DNA of 64,000 bases from JAGVSR01 sp963742405 (GTDB lineage Bacteria > Pseudomonadota > Alphaproteobacteria > Rhizobiales > Hyphomicrobiaceae): contig CAVUMB010000007.1 in NCBI GenBank assembly GCA_963742405.1, forward strand, positions 682,001 through 746,000, read 5' to 3'. Shown in pieces: positions 51,966 to 61,017 of the stretch. A model generated the notes under the pieces. The model had not been told where the DNA came from and ran no database searches. It saw only the letters and a program-made list of their open reading frames with translations. Within the stretch, counting starts at the first letter, position 1. Each line of letters starts with the position of its first letter. Position numbers and translations under genes: made by a program.

Positions 51966-54900
51966 GTGGCAGACATTTTCGGTACAGCCGCCAATGACGT
52001 ATTGGCCGGCACGACGGCAGCCGACCGCATCGAAGGCGGCGCGGGCAATGATCGCATCAATGGCGGCGCCGGAGACGACGAAATTTTCGGAGGCGTCGGC
52101 GTTGACATTCTGACGGGCGACGCCGGCAACGATCGCATCTACGGCGAAGACGGCAACGACGGCGTCTATGGCGGCGGCGGCGACGATTTTGTCGACGGTG
52201 GCGTTGGTGACGACATTCTCTTCGGCGATGGCGGGAACGACACCCTCATTGGTGCCGCGGGCAATGACCGCATCTCCGGCGGCATCGGCAACGACACCAT
52301 CGACGGTGGCGCGGGTAACGATACACTGAATGGCGAAGCCGGCGATGACACGTTCATTTGGCGCTCGGGCGACGGCCAAGACACGATCATCGGCGGTGGC
52401 GGCGCCGACCGCATCGAATTAGCCCTTTCCGCGGCCGACATTACGGCGTCCGTTCGCGCCGATTTCGAAGCATACGAAGCCTGGGCAGCGCAACAGACAG
52501 CCTCTGCCGGATCGACCGCCAACCTTGCCGCTCAGACCACCGGCGAAAATTTCACATTTACGTCCCTCGGGTTGACCATCTCGGTGATTGAGACCGTCGC
52601 CATCAAAGTCGACGGCCGCGCGGTCGCCATTGCCGACCTCATCAATTCCGCACCCGTGGCGAACGCCGCCGCTCAGATTGCCGGGGTGGAAGATCAAGTG
52701 CTCTCTGGCGTCGTTGCGGCTTCCGATGCCGATGGCGACGCCCTGAACTTCGTTGTCGAAAGCGCCCCGGCAAAGGGAACCGTGGCCCTCGACGTAGCGA
52801 CGGGTCGGTACATTTACACGCCGGCAGCCGATATCAGCGGCAACGATAGCTTTGTCGTCCGCATCACAGATAGCCACGGCGCCAGTGTCACTCAGACCGT
52901 CAATGTTGCAATCGCTGCTGTCGCCGATGCACCCACCGTCGTTGCCGCAGATGCGACAGCCGTGTTGGCACAGCCTGTGGTTGGGACAGATGCGAGCGAC
53001 GTACTCGTTGGCGACGCAATCCCCGCCACTGCAACCGTCGGTCTGGACATCGGCGCAGGCCTCGCCGACATTGATGGTTCGGAAGGTCTCGCCATTCACA
53101 TTGCAGGCATTCCTGATGCAGGCGCTCTGTCCGCCGGTGTCAAGCAAGCCGACGGAACCTGGCTACTGACAGCCGCTGACCTCGTCGACTTGAAGTTGAC
53201 CGCACCGACCGAAGCCGATGTTCTACTGACGGTGACGGCCACCGCGACCGAGGCGAATGGCTCGGCCAGCTCCTCCTCTACCGACGTTCGCGTGACATTC
53301 GATCACACTGGTCTCGGTGACGATGTGATCGACGGTGCGGGTGGCGACGATATCATCGAAGCCGGTCACGGCAATGATCGTGTGAGTGGCGGAAAAGGCG
53401 ACGATACGTTCATTCAGCGGGCCGGCGACGGCATCGATGTCGTGTCGGGCGGCGATGGTCACGACGTGGTCGAATTGGTTCTCGCATCCGCCGACGTCAC
53501 GCCGGAATTTCTCGGTGAACTGTCGGACTTTCAAGGTTGGATGGCGAAAGGTGCGAATGGCGCATTCGCTTTCAACAGTCTCGGTCTCACCGTCGACACA
53601 ATCGAATATCTTGTCGTGACGGTTGACGGTCGCGATGTAAGCATCGCGGAATTGCTAAACGTCGCCCCGACCGCCGAAGCCGTCACCAAGAGCGCGACGG
53701 CCGAAGATACCGCCTTCAAAGGCCAGGTCACGGCCTTCGACGCAAACGGCGACGCATTGAAATATATGGTCGAAAAGGGACCGGCGAACGGCACGGTGAC
53801 ACTCGACCCAAACACCGGGGCGTTCGTTTACATTCCGGGCCACAACATTAGCGGCGACGATAGCTTCGTCGTGCGCGTGTCGGACCCGTTTGGCGCCAGC
53901 GTCGTCCAAAAAGTCGAAGTTGCGGTTGCCGCGCAGGCAGACGCACCCACCTTGTCGGTCGCGAAAGCAAACGTCGATGTCGCGCGCATCAGCATATTGA
54001 CCGGTACGCGTGGGAACGATGTCATTCGCGGCGATCAGCATGTCGCGACCGCAACTGTGGCGCTCGTCATTGCCGCAGCCGTGACGGATACGGATGGGTC
54101 GGAAGCCCTCAGCGTCCGCATCTCTGGCGTGCCGGACGGGGCAACACTTTCGGCTGGCGCACGTCAGTCCGACAGCACTTGGCTACTCGGCCAAAAAGAT
54201 CTCAACGGGTTGATGCTGACGGCGCCGACCGCGAAGGATCTGACGCTGACGGTGACCGCCATTGCGAACGATGGCTCATCGGTAGCGCAGTCCTCGACCG
54301 CGCTCGATGTCGTTTTCCATCACAGCAGCAACTTGAATGACACGATCATTGCCTCGGTCGGCACCGACACCTATGACGGCGCCAACGGCACCGACACGGT
54401 CGACTACTCGTCGGCCGCGACCGCAGCCAACATCAACCTCGAATCAGGCAAGGCCACCGGCGCCGGCAGCCACTCGCTGGTTGCAATCGAAAACGTGGTC
54501 GGAACCGCCCAGGACGACATCATTACCGGCAGTGCGGCCGCCAACGTGCTGGAAGGCGGCGCTGGCAATGATCGCGTCAACGGCGGCGCCGGCAACGATG
54601 TCTTGATCGATGGCGCCGGCAACGACCGCTACGACGGCGGCGTGGGTTACGACATACTCGATTATTCGAAGGCCACGCGCAGCGTTACCATCGATACGAA
54701 GGATGGTGACGTATCCGGCATGGGCAGCGACACGTTTAGCAATGTCGAGAAGTTCGTCGGATCAGATTTCAACGACAGCTTCTACGGCGATAAGGGTGTC
54801 GATACGTTTGACGGTGCGGCGGGCAACGATGTGTTCCGCGGCTACGAAGGGTCCGATATCTTCACCGGGGGCGCGGGAAGCGACACGTTCGTCTGGCAAG

Positions 54901-55175
54901 AAAAGGATGTCGTCTCGGGCAAGAAATCCCAGGGTGTCGACACGATCACCGACTTCGGTACGGGCGATAAGCTTGATCTGAGCGATATCACCGACACGCT
55001 GTTCAATAATCTTCTCGGGGTCGATCCGTCGACACTCATCAAAGTCACGGACGGCGCGGCAGGATCAATGGTCTCCGTAAAGGTCGGCAACGCATTCTAC
55101 GACGTGGCGGTGTTGCAGAATGTTCACGGCATCACCGCTGCGTCCCTCATTGCTGACGGTCAACTGATCGCGTAA
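51966..55175 (+). CDS. RTX / cadherin-like secreted protein, type I secretion substrate
   Basis: A 1069-residue, Cys-free extracellular protein. The N-terminal 150 residues carry calcium-binding RTX nonapeptides (GGAGNDRINGGAGDDEIFGG and many more). Then comes a duplicated module of about 330 residues: RTX tail and spacer, a cadherin-like/VCBS domain (DADGDALNFVVESAPAKGTV in copy 1; DANGDALKYMVEKGPANGTV in copy 2), and a DxDGSE block. The last 270 residues are another RTX region with ITGSAAANVLEGGAGNDRVN and the serralysin-type end DTITDFGTGDKLDLSDI, the C-terminal secretion signal zone. GTG 51966 is chosen because GGAG lies six bases upstream. The exporter genes follow directly. It is probably an adhesin or matrix protein; no enzymatic domain is seen. 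Confidence 0.9.
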   Translation: MADIFGTAANDVLAGTTAADRIEGGAGNDRINGGAGDDEIFGGVGVDILTGDAGNDRIYGEDGNDGVYGGGGDDFVDGGVGDDILFGDGGNDTLIGAAGNDRISGGIGNDTIDGGAGNDTLNGEAGDDTFIWRSGDGQDTIIGGGGADRIELALSAADITASVRADFEAYEAWAAQQTASAGSTANLAAQTTGENFTFTSLGLTISVIETVAIKVDGRAVAIADLINSAPVANAAAQIAGVEDQVLSGVVAASDADGDALNFVVESAPAKGTVALDVATGRYIYTPAADISGNDSFVVRITDSHGASVTQTVNVAIAAVADAPTVVAADATAVLAQPVVGTDASDVLVGDAIPATATVGLDIGAGLADIDGSEGLAIHIAGIPDAGALSAGVKQADGTWLLTAADLVDLKLTAPTEADVLLTVTATATEANGSASSSSTDVRVTFDHTGLGDDVIDGAGGDDIIEAGHGNDRVSGGKGDDTFIQRAGDGIDVVSGGDGHDVVELVLASADVTPEFLGELSDFQGWMAKGANGAFAFNSLGLTVDTIEYLVVTVDGRDVSIAELLNVAPTAEAVTKSATAEDTAFKGQVTAFDANGDALKYMVEKGPANGTVTLDPNTGAFVYIPGHNISGDDSFVVRVSDPFGASVVQKVEVAVAAQADAPTLSVAKANVDVARISILTGTRGNDVIRGDQHVATATVALVIAAAVTDTDGSEALSVRISGVPDGATLSAGARQSDSTWLLGQKDLNGLMLTAPTAKDLTLTVTAIANDGSSVAQSSTALDVVFHHSSNLNDTIIASVGTDTYDGANGTDTVDYSSAATAANINLESGKATGAGSHSLVAIENVVGTAQDDIITGSAAANVLEGGAGNDRVNGGAGNDVLIDGAGNDRYDGGVGYDILDYSKATRSVTIDTKDGDVSGMGSDTFSNVEKFVGSDFNDSFYGDKGVDTFDGAAGNDVFRGYEGSDIFTGGAGSDTFVWQEKDVVSGKKSQGVDTITDFGTGDKLDLSDITDTLFNNLLGVDPSTLIKVTDGAAGSMVSVKVGNAFYDVAVLQNVHGITAASLIADGQLIA

Positions 55176-55317
55176 ACAGAACGTTAACCCCTGCTTATCT
55201 TGACAGCATGACTTGCCCTGCCTTGGTTATCAAAGCGTTTACACGTTCGGGTTAGCTTGCATATCTGCGCCTGTCGTCATGACGGGTGCAGTCATGCTCT
55301 GACCCGTGGGATATGTC

Positions 55318-57012
55318 ATGCGTACCTCGAGGCGGATGCTGAAGCAGGTCCGTCGTGCGTTATTCGCCGCGTTCCTGTTCAGCGGCTGCATCAATATTCT
55401 GATGCTCGCCACACCCCTTTACATCCTGCAGATTTTTGAGACGGTCGTACCGCTCGCCAGCCTCGAAACGCTCGCGCTGCTGTCCGCAATGGTCGCCGCC
55501 GCGCTGCTGACGTCTGCCGCCGTCGAAGCCGCTCGCGATACGATCCTGCTGCGATCAGCGTATTGGCTCGACCACGAACTTGGCCACTACATTCTCGAAA
55601 ACGGTGTCCGGTTGGCGACGCCGGGTTCCGAGATGCGCCAGGACGCGGCGGCTTTGGAGCGCCTGCGCGCGTTTATCGCCAGTCCGTCCATCATTCCGCT
55701 GTTCGATGCGCCATGGACACCGGTCTTCCTGGTAGCGCTCTTCCTGTTGAATCCGCTGATCGGTGCGGTGGGTGCGACCTGTGCAGTGCTGCTTTTCGTT
55801 GTCTCTCTGCTCCTAAGTAAAGTCACTTCGCGCGCGGAAGCCGAACGGGCAAAAAGCGCCGAACGTTCGCAGCAGTGGTGGCAGACGGTCACCGGCAACT
55901 CCCAGTATGCCGGCGCTCTGGGTCTTGCCCGGGGGGCTGCCGACAGTTGGGAAGTTTCAAATCGCGCGCAAATCAGCGCCGGCTATTCGATCGGCAAGCG
56001 CACCGCGTTCCTGCGTGCTTTGTCTCGCTTCGTACGGATCGGGGCTCAGATCGCACTTTATGGCTGTGGCGCCTGGCTCATTATCAAGGGCGAACTTGCG
56101 CCCGGCGCATTGGTGGCAGCCGCGATCCTGATGGCCCGTGCGCTCTCGCCACTCGAGGGACTGGTCGGGTCCATCCGCGCGATCGGGGCTGCTGGCGCGG
56201 GCTACCGACGGCTCGCTTCACTTCCTCCCGATGCCGTCACACCGCGATTGACGGCGGCGGGCAACCCGGTCGTCGGCCGCATCGAGGTGCGCGACGTCAC
56301 ATATTATCACCCTGGCCGTAAAACCCCGGCTCTGCGATCCGTGTCACTGGCGATCGAGGCAGGTCAATGCATCGGGATTGTCGGGCCAAACGGGTCAGGC
56401 AAATCCACCCTGGCGGCTTTGCTCGCCGGCGCTGCGCTTCCCGCTCATGGCGCCGCCGATCTCGACGGCATTCCGATAGCAAAATGGCAGCGCGTCGGCT
56501 CCTCGCCGCCGATCGGCTACCTTCCCGACGAACCGATCCTGATCGACGGCACGGTGCATGAAAATATCGCTCGCTTCGGCGAAGCCTCGCTCATGTCCGT
56601 TGCCGAAGCTGCGATCCGCGCCGGTGTTCTTGAAACATTGAAAGCGCTGCCGTTTGGCTTTGACACGCCCGTCGGCCCGCAAGGACAGGCGCTCGCCCTG
56701 CGCGAGCGACGCGCGGTATCGTTCGCTCGCGCCGTGTTCGGCGCCCCGAAGATCGTCGTTGTCGACGAGCCGGAGCTTGGTCTCGATGGCGCCGCGCTAC
56801 GACGCCTGATCTCCACCCTCAAGGAATTGAAAGAGTGCGGCACGACCCTGGTGCTCGCGACGCAGGACCCCCGCCTGCTCGAATTGTGTACCGGTATCGT
56901 CGTCTTGAATGCCGGGACGATTCAAGCCTCCGGACCAGCCGCCGACGTCAAGAACCGGATCGCCACTGAACGCCGCGCCCAGGCAGCGGCGGAGCAACCA
57001 GCTTATCACTGA
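55318..57012 (+). CDS. type I secretion ABC exporter with degenerate signature motif
   Basis: A 564-residue PrtD-like permease-ATPase: six membrane helices in the first 310 residues (for example FLFSGCINILMLATPLYILQ; TLALLSAMVAAALLTSA; FLVALFLLNPLIGAVGA) and one ATPase domain. Walker A (IVGPNGSGKSTLAALLAG) and Walker B (PKIVVVDEPELGLDG) are normal. The LSGGQ signature position reads GPQGQALALRERRAVSFARA and the H-loop has ATQDPRLL, with Gln for His. These changes would weaken ATP hydrolysis in a usual exporter. There is no peptidase domain at the N-terminus. Its position next to the RTX gene and a membrane-fusion gene makes the transport role likely. A GTG at 55306 is an alternative start. 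Confidence 0.9.
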   Translation: MRTSRRMLKQVRRALFAAFLFSGCINILMLATPLYILQIFETVVPLASLETLALLSAMVAAALLTSAAVEAARDTILLRSAYWLDHELGHYILENGVRLATPGSEMRQDAAALERLRAFIASPSIIPLFDAPWTPVFLVALFLLNPLIGAVGATCAVLLFVVSLLLSKVTSRAEAERAKSAERSQQWWQTVTGNSQYAGALGLARGAADSWEVSNRAQISAGYSIGKRTAFLRALSRFVRIGAQIALYGCGAWLIIKGELAPGALVAAAILMARALSPLEGLVGSIRAIGAAGAGYRRLASLPPDAVTPRLTAAGNPVVGRIEVRDVTYYHPGRKTPALRSVSLAIEAGQCIGIVGPNGSGKSTLAALLAGAALPAHGAADLDGIPIAKWQRVGSSPPIGYLPDEPILIDGTVHENIARFGEASLMSVAEAAIRAGVLETLKALPFGFDTPVGPQGQALALRERRAVSFARAVFGAPKIVVVDEPELGLDGAALRRLISTLKELKECGTTLVLATQDPRLLELCTGIVVLNAGTIQASGPAADVKNRIATERRAQAAAEQPAYH

Positions 57013-57044
57013 CCACGACGATTGTGGCTCATGAGGATTTCACG

Positions 57045-58016
57045 ATGACCTTCATGCCGTCTGCCAGCGACTTCACCGCACACGAGCGGCAGGTCCCGCG
57101 TCTTGATATTCGGCTGCCTATTGCGCTTGGGATGCTTGTCATTGCCGCATTTGCTGCGGCCAGCTTTGGTACGGCGGCGCTTGCACCCCTCGACAAGGGC
57201 GTCGGCATGCCGGGTACGGTCATCGTCGAGAGCAAGGTGAAACCGGTCCAGCATCCACGCGGAGGCAGCATCGCCGAAATCCATGTTCGCGACGGGCAGG
57301 AGGTCAAGGCCGGCGATATCCTTGTCACCCTCGACACCCGCACCATCGATGAACAGATTGCGGCTTTGAAAGCTCAATCCGACGCGGCGCGCCGTCAGCT
57401 CGAACTGGCCCAGATGGAAACCGCCACTATCGCTGATCTCGCCGATCGCAAACTCGCAGCCAAGTCGCGCGTCCTCGCGCTCCAGCGGCAGGTTGCCGAA
57501 ATCGAAAAGGAGAATGCCGGTATCAGCGCCCGCATTGCAGTTGCCGAGCAGGACTTGGAGCGCTCAATTCTGCGCGCGCCCGTGGCCGGTCGGGTTCTGG
57601 ACATGCAGGTCTTCTCGCCCGGCGGCGTCATTCAGCCTGGCGCCAAGGTGATGGACATCGTCCCCGATGGCGATCGCTTGGTCATTGAAGGCCGCCTGTC
57701 ACCCAATCAAATCGAGAATGTCAAACCGGGTATGCAGGCCAAAGTCTGGCTGACGGCTCTGAGTTGGCGTGAGCAGCGGCCCTTGCCGGCGCGTCTTGCC
57801 TGGGTATCCGCCGACAGCATTGAAGATCGTCGCACGGGTCAGCCTTACTTCACCGCTCGCGTCGAAATCGAGGACGCCCCGGCAGATAGTCCCAAGCGGA
57901 GCGCCCTGCAGCCTGGCATGCGAGCAGAAATCTTGTTGGTCACCGGCCAGCGCACGTTGTTCGATCAATTGGTCGAACCCGTCGTTCGCAACATCAACCG
58001 CGCCTTCCGCGGCTGA
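57045..58016 (+). CDS. HlyD-family membrane fusion protein of type I secretion (short)
   Basis: A 323-residue adaptor with one N-terminal membrane helix (PIALGMLVIAAFAAASFGTA), lipoyl-like halves (VIVESKVKPVQHPRGGSIAE; VLDMQVFSPGGVIQPGAKVM), a coiled coil of about 80 residues (IAALKAQSDAARRQLELAQM onwards) and a C-terminal beta domain. Usual PrtE/PrsE adaptors are near 440 residues with a longer coiled coil, so this one is short. GAGGA lies seven bases before the ATG at 57045. It links the inner-membrane exporter to an outer-membrane TolC, which is not encoded in this cluster. Confidence 0.88.
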   Translation: MTFMPSASDFTAHERQVPRLDIRLPIALGMLVIAAFAAASFGTAALAPLDKGVGMPGTVIVESKVKPVQHPRGGSIAEIHVRDGQEVKAGDILVTLDTRTIDEQIAALKAQSDAARRQLELAQMETATIADLADRKLAAKSRVLALQRQVAEIEKENAGISARIAVAEQDLERSILRAPVAGRVLDMQVFSPGGVIQPGAKVMDIVPDGDRLVIEGRLSPNQIENVKPGMQAKVWLTALSWREQRPLPARLAWVSADSIEDRRTGQPYFTARVEIEDAPADSPKRSALQPGMRAEILLVTGQRTLFDQLVEPVVRNINRAFRG

Positions 58017-58038
58017 ACCAACAGCAGAGGCCTCGACG

Positions 58039-58914
58039 ATGAGCCAACCAGTGTCCGCAAAGTTTATCGTCAATTCGGTCGGTGTCCTTGCCGCACTGAC
58101 CGTAGGAGGCTGGCTGGCCTACTCCGCCGTACAAAGTGATGAGCCGGAGATTTGCGAGGGCCGCTATCCCACATCGACGCGCTTCTCGCTCACCTCCGAA
58201 AATGGCCAGCCTGTTTCTTTGAGTGAGTTGCAAGCACGGATCGGTTCCAGTGAGTGGGGGCTGATGGAAAACGCCCGCGTGTTGGAACCCAAAGACGGCG
58301 ACAAGCATCCGGTTCTGGAGATCAGGCTCGCCCAAGGAACCAGCGGCGGTTACAAACCCGACCAGCAGCGCGGCGGACTCAGTTTCGCTTGGATGCCGTC
58401 AGAGATGCGCGAAGCGGCTCCCAAATCAGCCTGTCTCAGCTACCGCCTGTTTCTTCCGCCCGACTTTGCCTTTGCCGGTGGCGGGTCGCTTCCAGGTCTG
58501 GGGATTGGCGAGTCCTTTGAACCGCGCGGCGACGCTATCGTCGGCGCAGGGGCCGCCGCACGACCAGGCTGGAGCCGCGAGGGTTATCCGATGGTGAATG
58601 TCCAATTTGCAACCGACGACGGTTGGAAGAATCCTGCTGCCTTGAATTCTAAAAAGAAATGGCCGTCTGGACGTTGGGTCAACGTCGAACAAGAAGTCAT
58701 TTTGAACGATGCGGGAAAGAAGAACGGCATCGTTAGGCTCTGGCTTGACGGTGAATTGATCGGCGAAAACAAGAAAATTGGATTTCGCGGCGATGATACC
58801 ATTGTCTTGTCTGGCGTCATGGCGGACGTCCATTATGGTAGCGTCAACAACGCGGCCACCGCGCCAGCCGATACTAAGATCCGATTATCTCCGTTCGTCG
58901 TTAGATGGCAGTAA
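58039..58914 (+). CDS. membrane-anchored polysaccharide lyase family 14-like protein
   Basis: A 291-residue protein with one N-terminal membrane helix (FIVNSVGVLAALTVGGWLAY) and a periplasmic domain. The domain fits the concanavalin-like fold of PL14-type lyases: SYRLFLPPDFAFAGGGSLPG with LGIGES, then KWPSGRWVNVEQEVILNDAG and NGIVRLWLDGELIGENKKIG. In that family the fold cleaves alginate or related glucuronans. I cannot identify catalytic residues by eye, so it may be a lyase or a binding protein. AGAGG lies eight bases before the ATG, and it follows the membrane-fusion gene by 22 bases. Linking it to the secreted RTX protein is inference from context. Confidence 0.65.
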   Translation: MSQPVSAKFIVNSVGVLAALTVGGWLAYSAVQSDEPEICEGRYPTSTRFSLTSENGQPVSLSELQARIGSSEWGLMENARVLEPKDGDKHPVLEIRLAQGTSGGYKPDQQRGGLSFAWMPSEMREAAPKSACLSYRLFLPPDFAFAGGGSLPGLGIGESFEPRGDAIVGAGAAARPGWSREGYPMVNVQFATDDGWKNPAALNSKKKWPSGRWVNVEQEVILNDAGKKNGIVRLWLDGELIGENKKIGFRGDDTIVLSGVMADVHYGSVNNAATAPADTKIRLSPFVVRWQ

Positions 58915-58942
58915 AACCTCTCCGTTCAGCAGGGAAAGCCTC

Positions 58943-59287
58943 GTGGACCTGACGCGGCGGCAAATTGCAATCATCTTCGCCGGCCTTTATTGCGCCGGCG
59001 GCGTGCTTTTGTTGTCCGATTACCTTGCCGATCCTGCGGTCCCCGGCGCCCATCTACCTCTGGCTTGGCATGTCTTTCCGGTCTCGGTCGTCGTCACGAT
59101 ATTCGCCTTGCTTCTCGACAGTTCTGCACCGCTGGACCCCATCTGGTATGTCCCAGTGGCCGCCGTCATTAGCGGCTTTCTGGTCGCGAATTCTTTGTGC
59201 TCCCTTTTTCTTTTCAGAATAGTCGCAGGGCGCCGATCAAATAGCGCCGAAAACAACGCCACGCCGTCCGTGCTGCCTGAAAATTGA
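58943..59287 (+). CDS. small membrane protein, 114 aa
   Basis: Starts with a GTG after AGGGA (TRRQIAIIFAGLYCAGGVLL) and has three hydrophobic helices (residues about 5-24, 38-57 and 66-90: WHVFPVSVVVTIFALLL; VAAVISGFLVANSLCSLF), then a polar tail. No family is recognised. It is the last gene before the terminator at 59478, in line with the type I secretion genes, and could serve the same machinery or a lipid role. Confidence 0.6.
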   Translation: MDLTRRQIAIIFAGLYCAGGVLLLSDYLADPAVPGAHLPLAWHVFPVSVVVTIFALLLDSSAPLDPIWYVPVAAVISGFLVANSLCSLFLFRIVAGRRSNSAENNATPSVLPEN

Positions 59288-59477
59288 TCTAATGAAGCCG
59301 CGGGTGCGCGAACAAGAATTCGGCGCGAGCGTTGAAATCTGCCAATTAGATCAGTTTACTTATTATTTACGAAAAACAAAAAATGTATTCCATGCCCTTG
59401 CGAAATCAGGGCCAAAAGTGTCTTCTATAAAGACGCGTGGTGCCGTCCCCCATCCCCCCTAGGTGCCATGTTGTTGA

Positions 59478-59507
59478 GCCCGCGGTCTCCCCCCGACCGC
59501 GGGCTTT
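59478..59507 (+). terminator. rho-independent terminator closing the secretion cassette
   Basis: GCCCGCGGT (59478-59486) pairs perfectly with ACCGCGGGC (59496-59504) with a 9-base C-rich loop, followed by TTTCTATTT. It lies 190 bases after the last cassette gene and abuts the stop of the opposite-strand SNase-like gene. Confidence 0.85.
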
Positions 59508-60806
59508 CTATTTGTCTCGCGGCGAAAAGCCTTGCGCCACGGCGTCTTCAACGGAACAGAACCATCGCTCGCCCCGGTCCTCGCGTAAATTCACGCGAGG
59601 GTAATCGCTGTTATGCGGTAAAATATAAACTTTGCGGCCTGACTGAATACGCCCCTTGATCGGACAGCCGCCCGGAGTGGCCGCAGCCGCAGCGGCATAG
59701 ATCCGCTCCCGCCAAGCGTCCGGCCGCTCCGCTTCGCCAGCCCAAAGCCCCGCTTTGGCTTCACGCGCCTCCGTCTCCTCAGTCGAATATCGTGCCCACA
59801 GCGTGCCGTCCGCGAAGGCGTGCCCGCCACGGACCATTGCCGCACCAAGATCGCCGTCCTCGTCCGTGCATGAACCGGTTTTGATGCCGTCGGTCTGACC
59901 GCTTTCGACACAGGATACAGTCCGGCGGCTGCGCACGCGCTTTTCAAAGGCCTGCTTGGCGGCGGACCCGCACGCCCACGAGGTGCCGTCGGCACGGCGA
60001 CAGATTTGTGCTGGATCAAGGAGCGTCAGCCCATCGAGACGAATAAGGGTGCCGCCAACCCGCACCATCCCCGGACCCGCAGCGCGTGCCGCACCACGCA
60101 ACGTGAAATCATCCGGCCCGGGGTCGGTTCGCTTCGTCGCCTGTGTCGCCGTCGCATCCGGATTGTCGAACAAGTGTTGGGCGACTGGAACGGCAAACCA
60201 GAGCGCGACTGCAGCAAATAGACCCGCCGCAGCCAGCGGACCCAGTGCACCCGCGCGATCCGCGACCTGCACGGCCCGCTCCGTCCGGTAAGCCCATTCG
60301 TCGTGCGCTTCGGGTGTATTGTCGAACACCCTCGGCCAAGCCCACAGAATAACCGCGACCAACGAAATGACCCCGAGCAGTCCGCTGTCCCAATCAAGCC
60401 CGAACTGAAGGCAACGGATCGCAAACCCACTGCCGGCCACGCCCGCGATGCCGGCCAGAAGTAGCGGAACGCGCCCCGCCGCCAGCCGGGAGTTGATCGG
60501 CTCGGATGCTGCGGCCACGCGCGATCGAACAGCCACGGTGCCGCGCACAATCAGGGCCGAACCTTTTTCCGCGCCGGCAACCGCGCCCTCTGCCGCCGAT
60601 CGGGCGACTTTGACCGCCGCCTGTCCCGCCGCCTCAGCGCCCGCCGAACCGACGGCCAGTCCCTTGCGCCCGACCTGTTTAGCGCCCTCGACCGCTGCCG
60701 CCTTTGCCGCATCAATCTTATTGCGTCGCTCCTGCCGCCGGACGAGCACCGTCGTGCGGACGTACTCTTTCCACTCGAAGCCGTCGTTTCGCCGCCACCA
60801 GCGCAA
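59508..60806 (-). CDS. membrane protein with degenerate SNase-like domain
   Basis: A 432-residue protein. Residues 1-110 are a long Ala-rich, charged helix (VRRQERRNKIDAAKAAAVEG onwards). Membrane segments follow (VPLLLAGIAGVAGSGFAI; LLGVISLVAVILWAWPRVF; LGPLAAAGLFAAVALWFAV). The C-terminal 200 residues look like the thermonuclease/ExoI-type domain of rhizobia: TLIRLDGLTLLDPAQICRRA, GAAMVRGGHAFADGTLWARY, REAKAGLWAGEAERPDAWRE and a Cys-containing tail (KVYILPHNSDYPRVNL). The usual DGDT and DAPE acidic positions of active SNases are not evident (GGTLIRL; LTLLDPAQ), so nuclease activity is doubtful. Confidence 0.7.
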   Translation of the reverse strand: MRWWRRNDGFEWKEYVRTTVLVRRQERRNKIDAAKAAAVEGAKQVGRKGLAVGSAGAEAAGQAAVKVARSAAEGAVAGAEKGSALIVRGTVAVRSRVAAASEPINSRLAAGRVPLLLAGIAGVAGSGFAIRCLQFGLDWDSGLLGVISLVAVILWAWPRVFDNTPEAHDEWAYRTERAVQVADRAGALGPLAAAGLFAAVALWFAVPVAQHLFDNPDATATQATKRTDPGPDDFTLRGAARAAGPGMVRVGGTLIRLDGLTLLDPAQICRRADGTSWACGSAAKQAFEKRVRSRRTVSCVESGQTDGIKTGSCTDEDGDLGAAMVRGGHAFADGTLWARYSTEETEAREAKAGLWAGEAERPDAWRERIYAAAAAATPGGCPIKGRIQSGRKVYILPHNSDYPRVNLREDRGERWFCSVEDAVAQGFSPRDK

Positions 60807-61017
60807 AATATCATCTCCCGGTTGTCGAGCCGGACTTATGACCCCAGTTCGGGCCGGATCGTGGCGGAGTTAGTCGCGGTGCCGTCCAATTGTCATGAGA
60901 TCTAGGAATGATCGCTTGAGCGTCGGGGGACGTTATAATGCTGGCAGCCATCAGTATTGCCCGGCCCGCCACAATCCGTGCTGCTATTCGTGCCGCCAAT
61001 CATGGAGAACCCGCCCG

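Noticed and set aside
51966..55175. Long repeated DNA as CRISPR or satellite
   Set aside because: The repeats are coding (calcium-binding nonapeptides), variable at codon level and without spacers.
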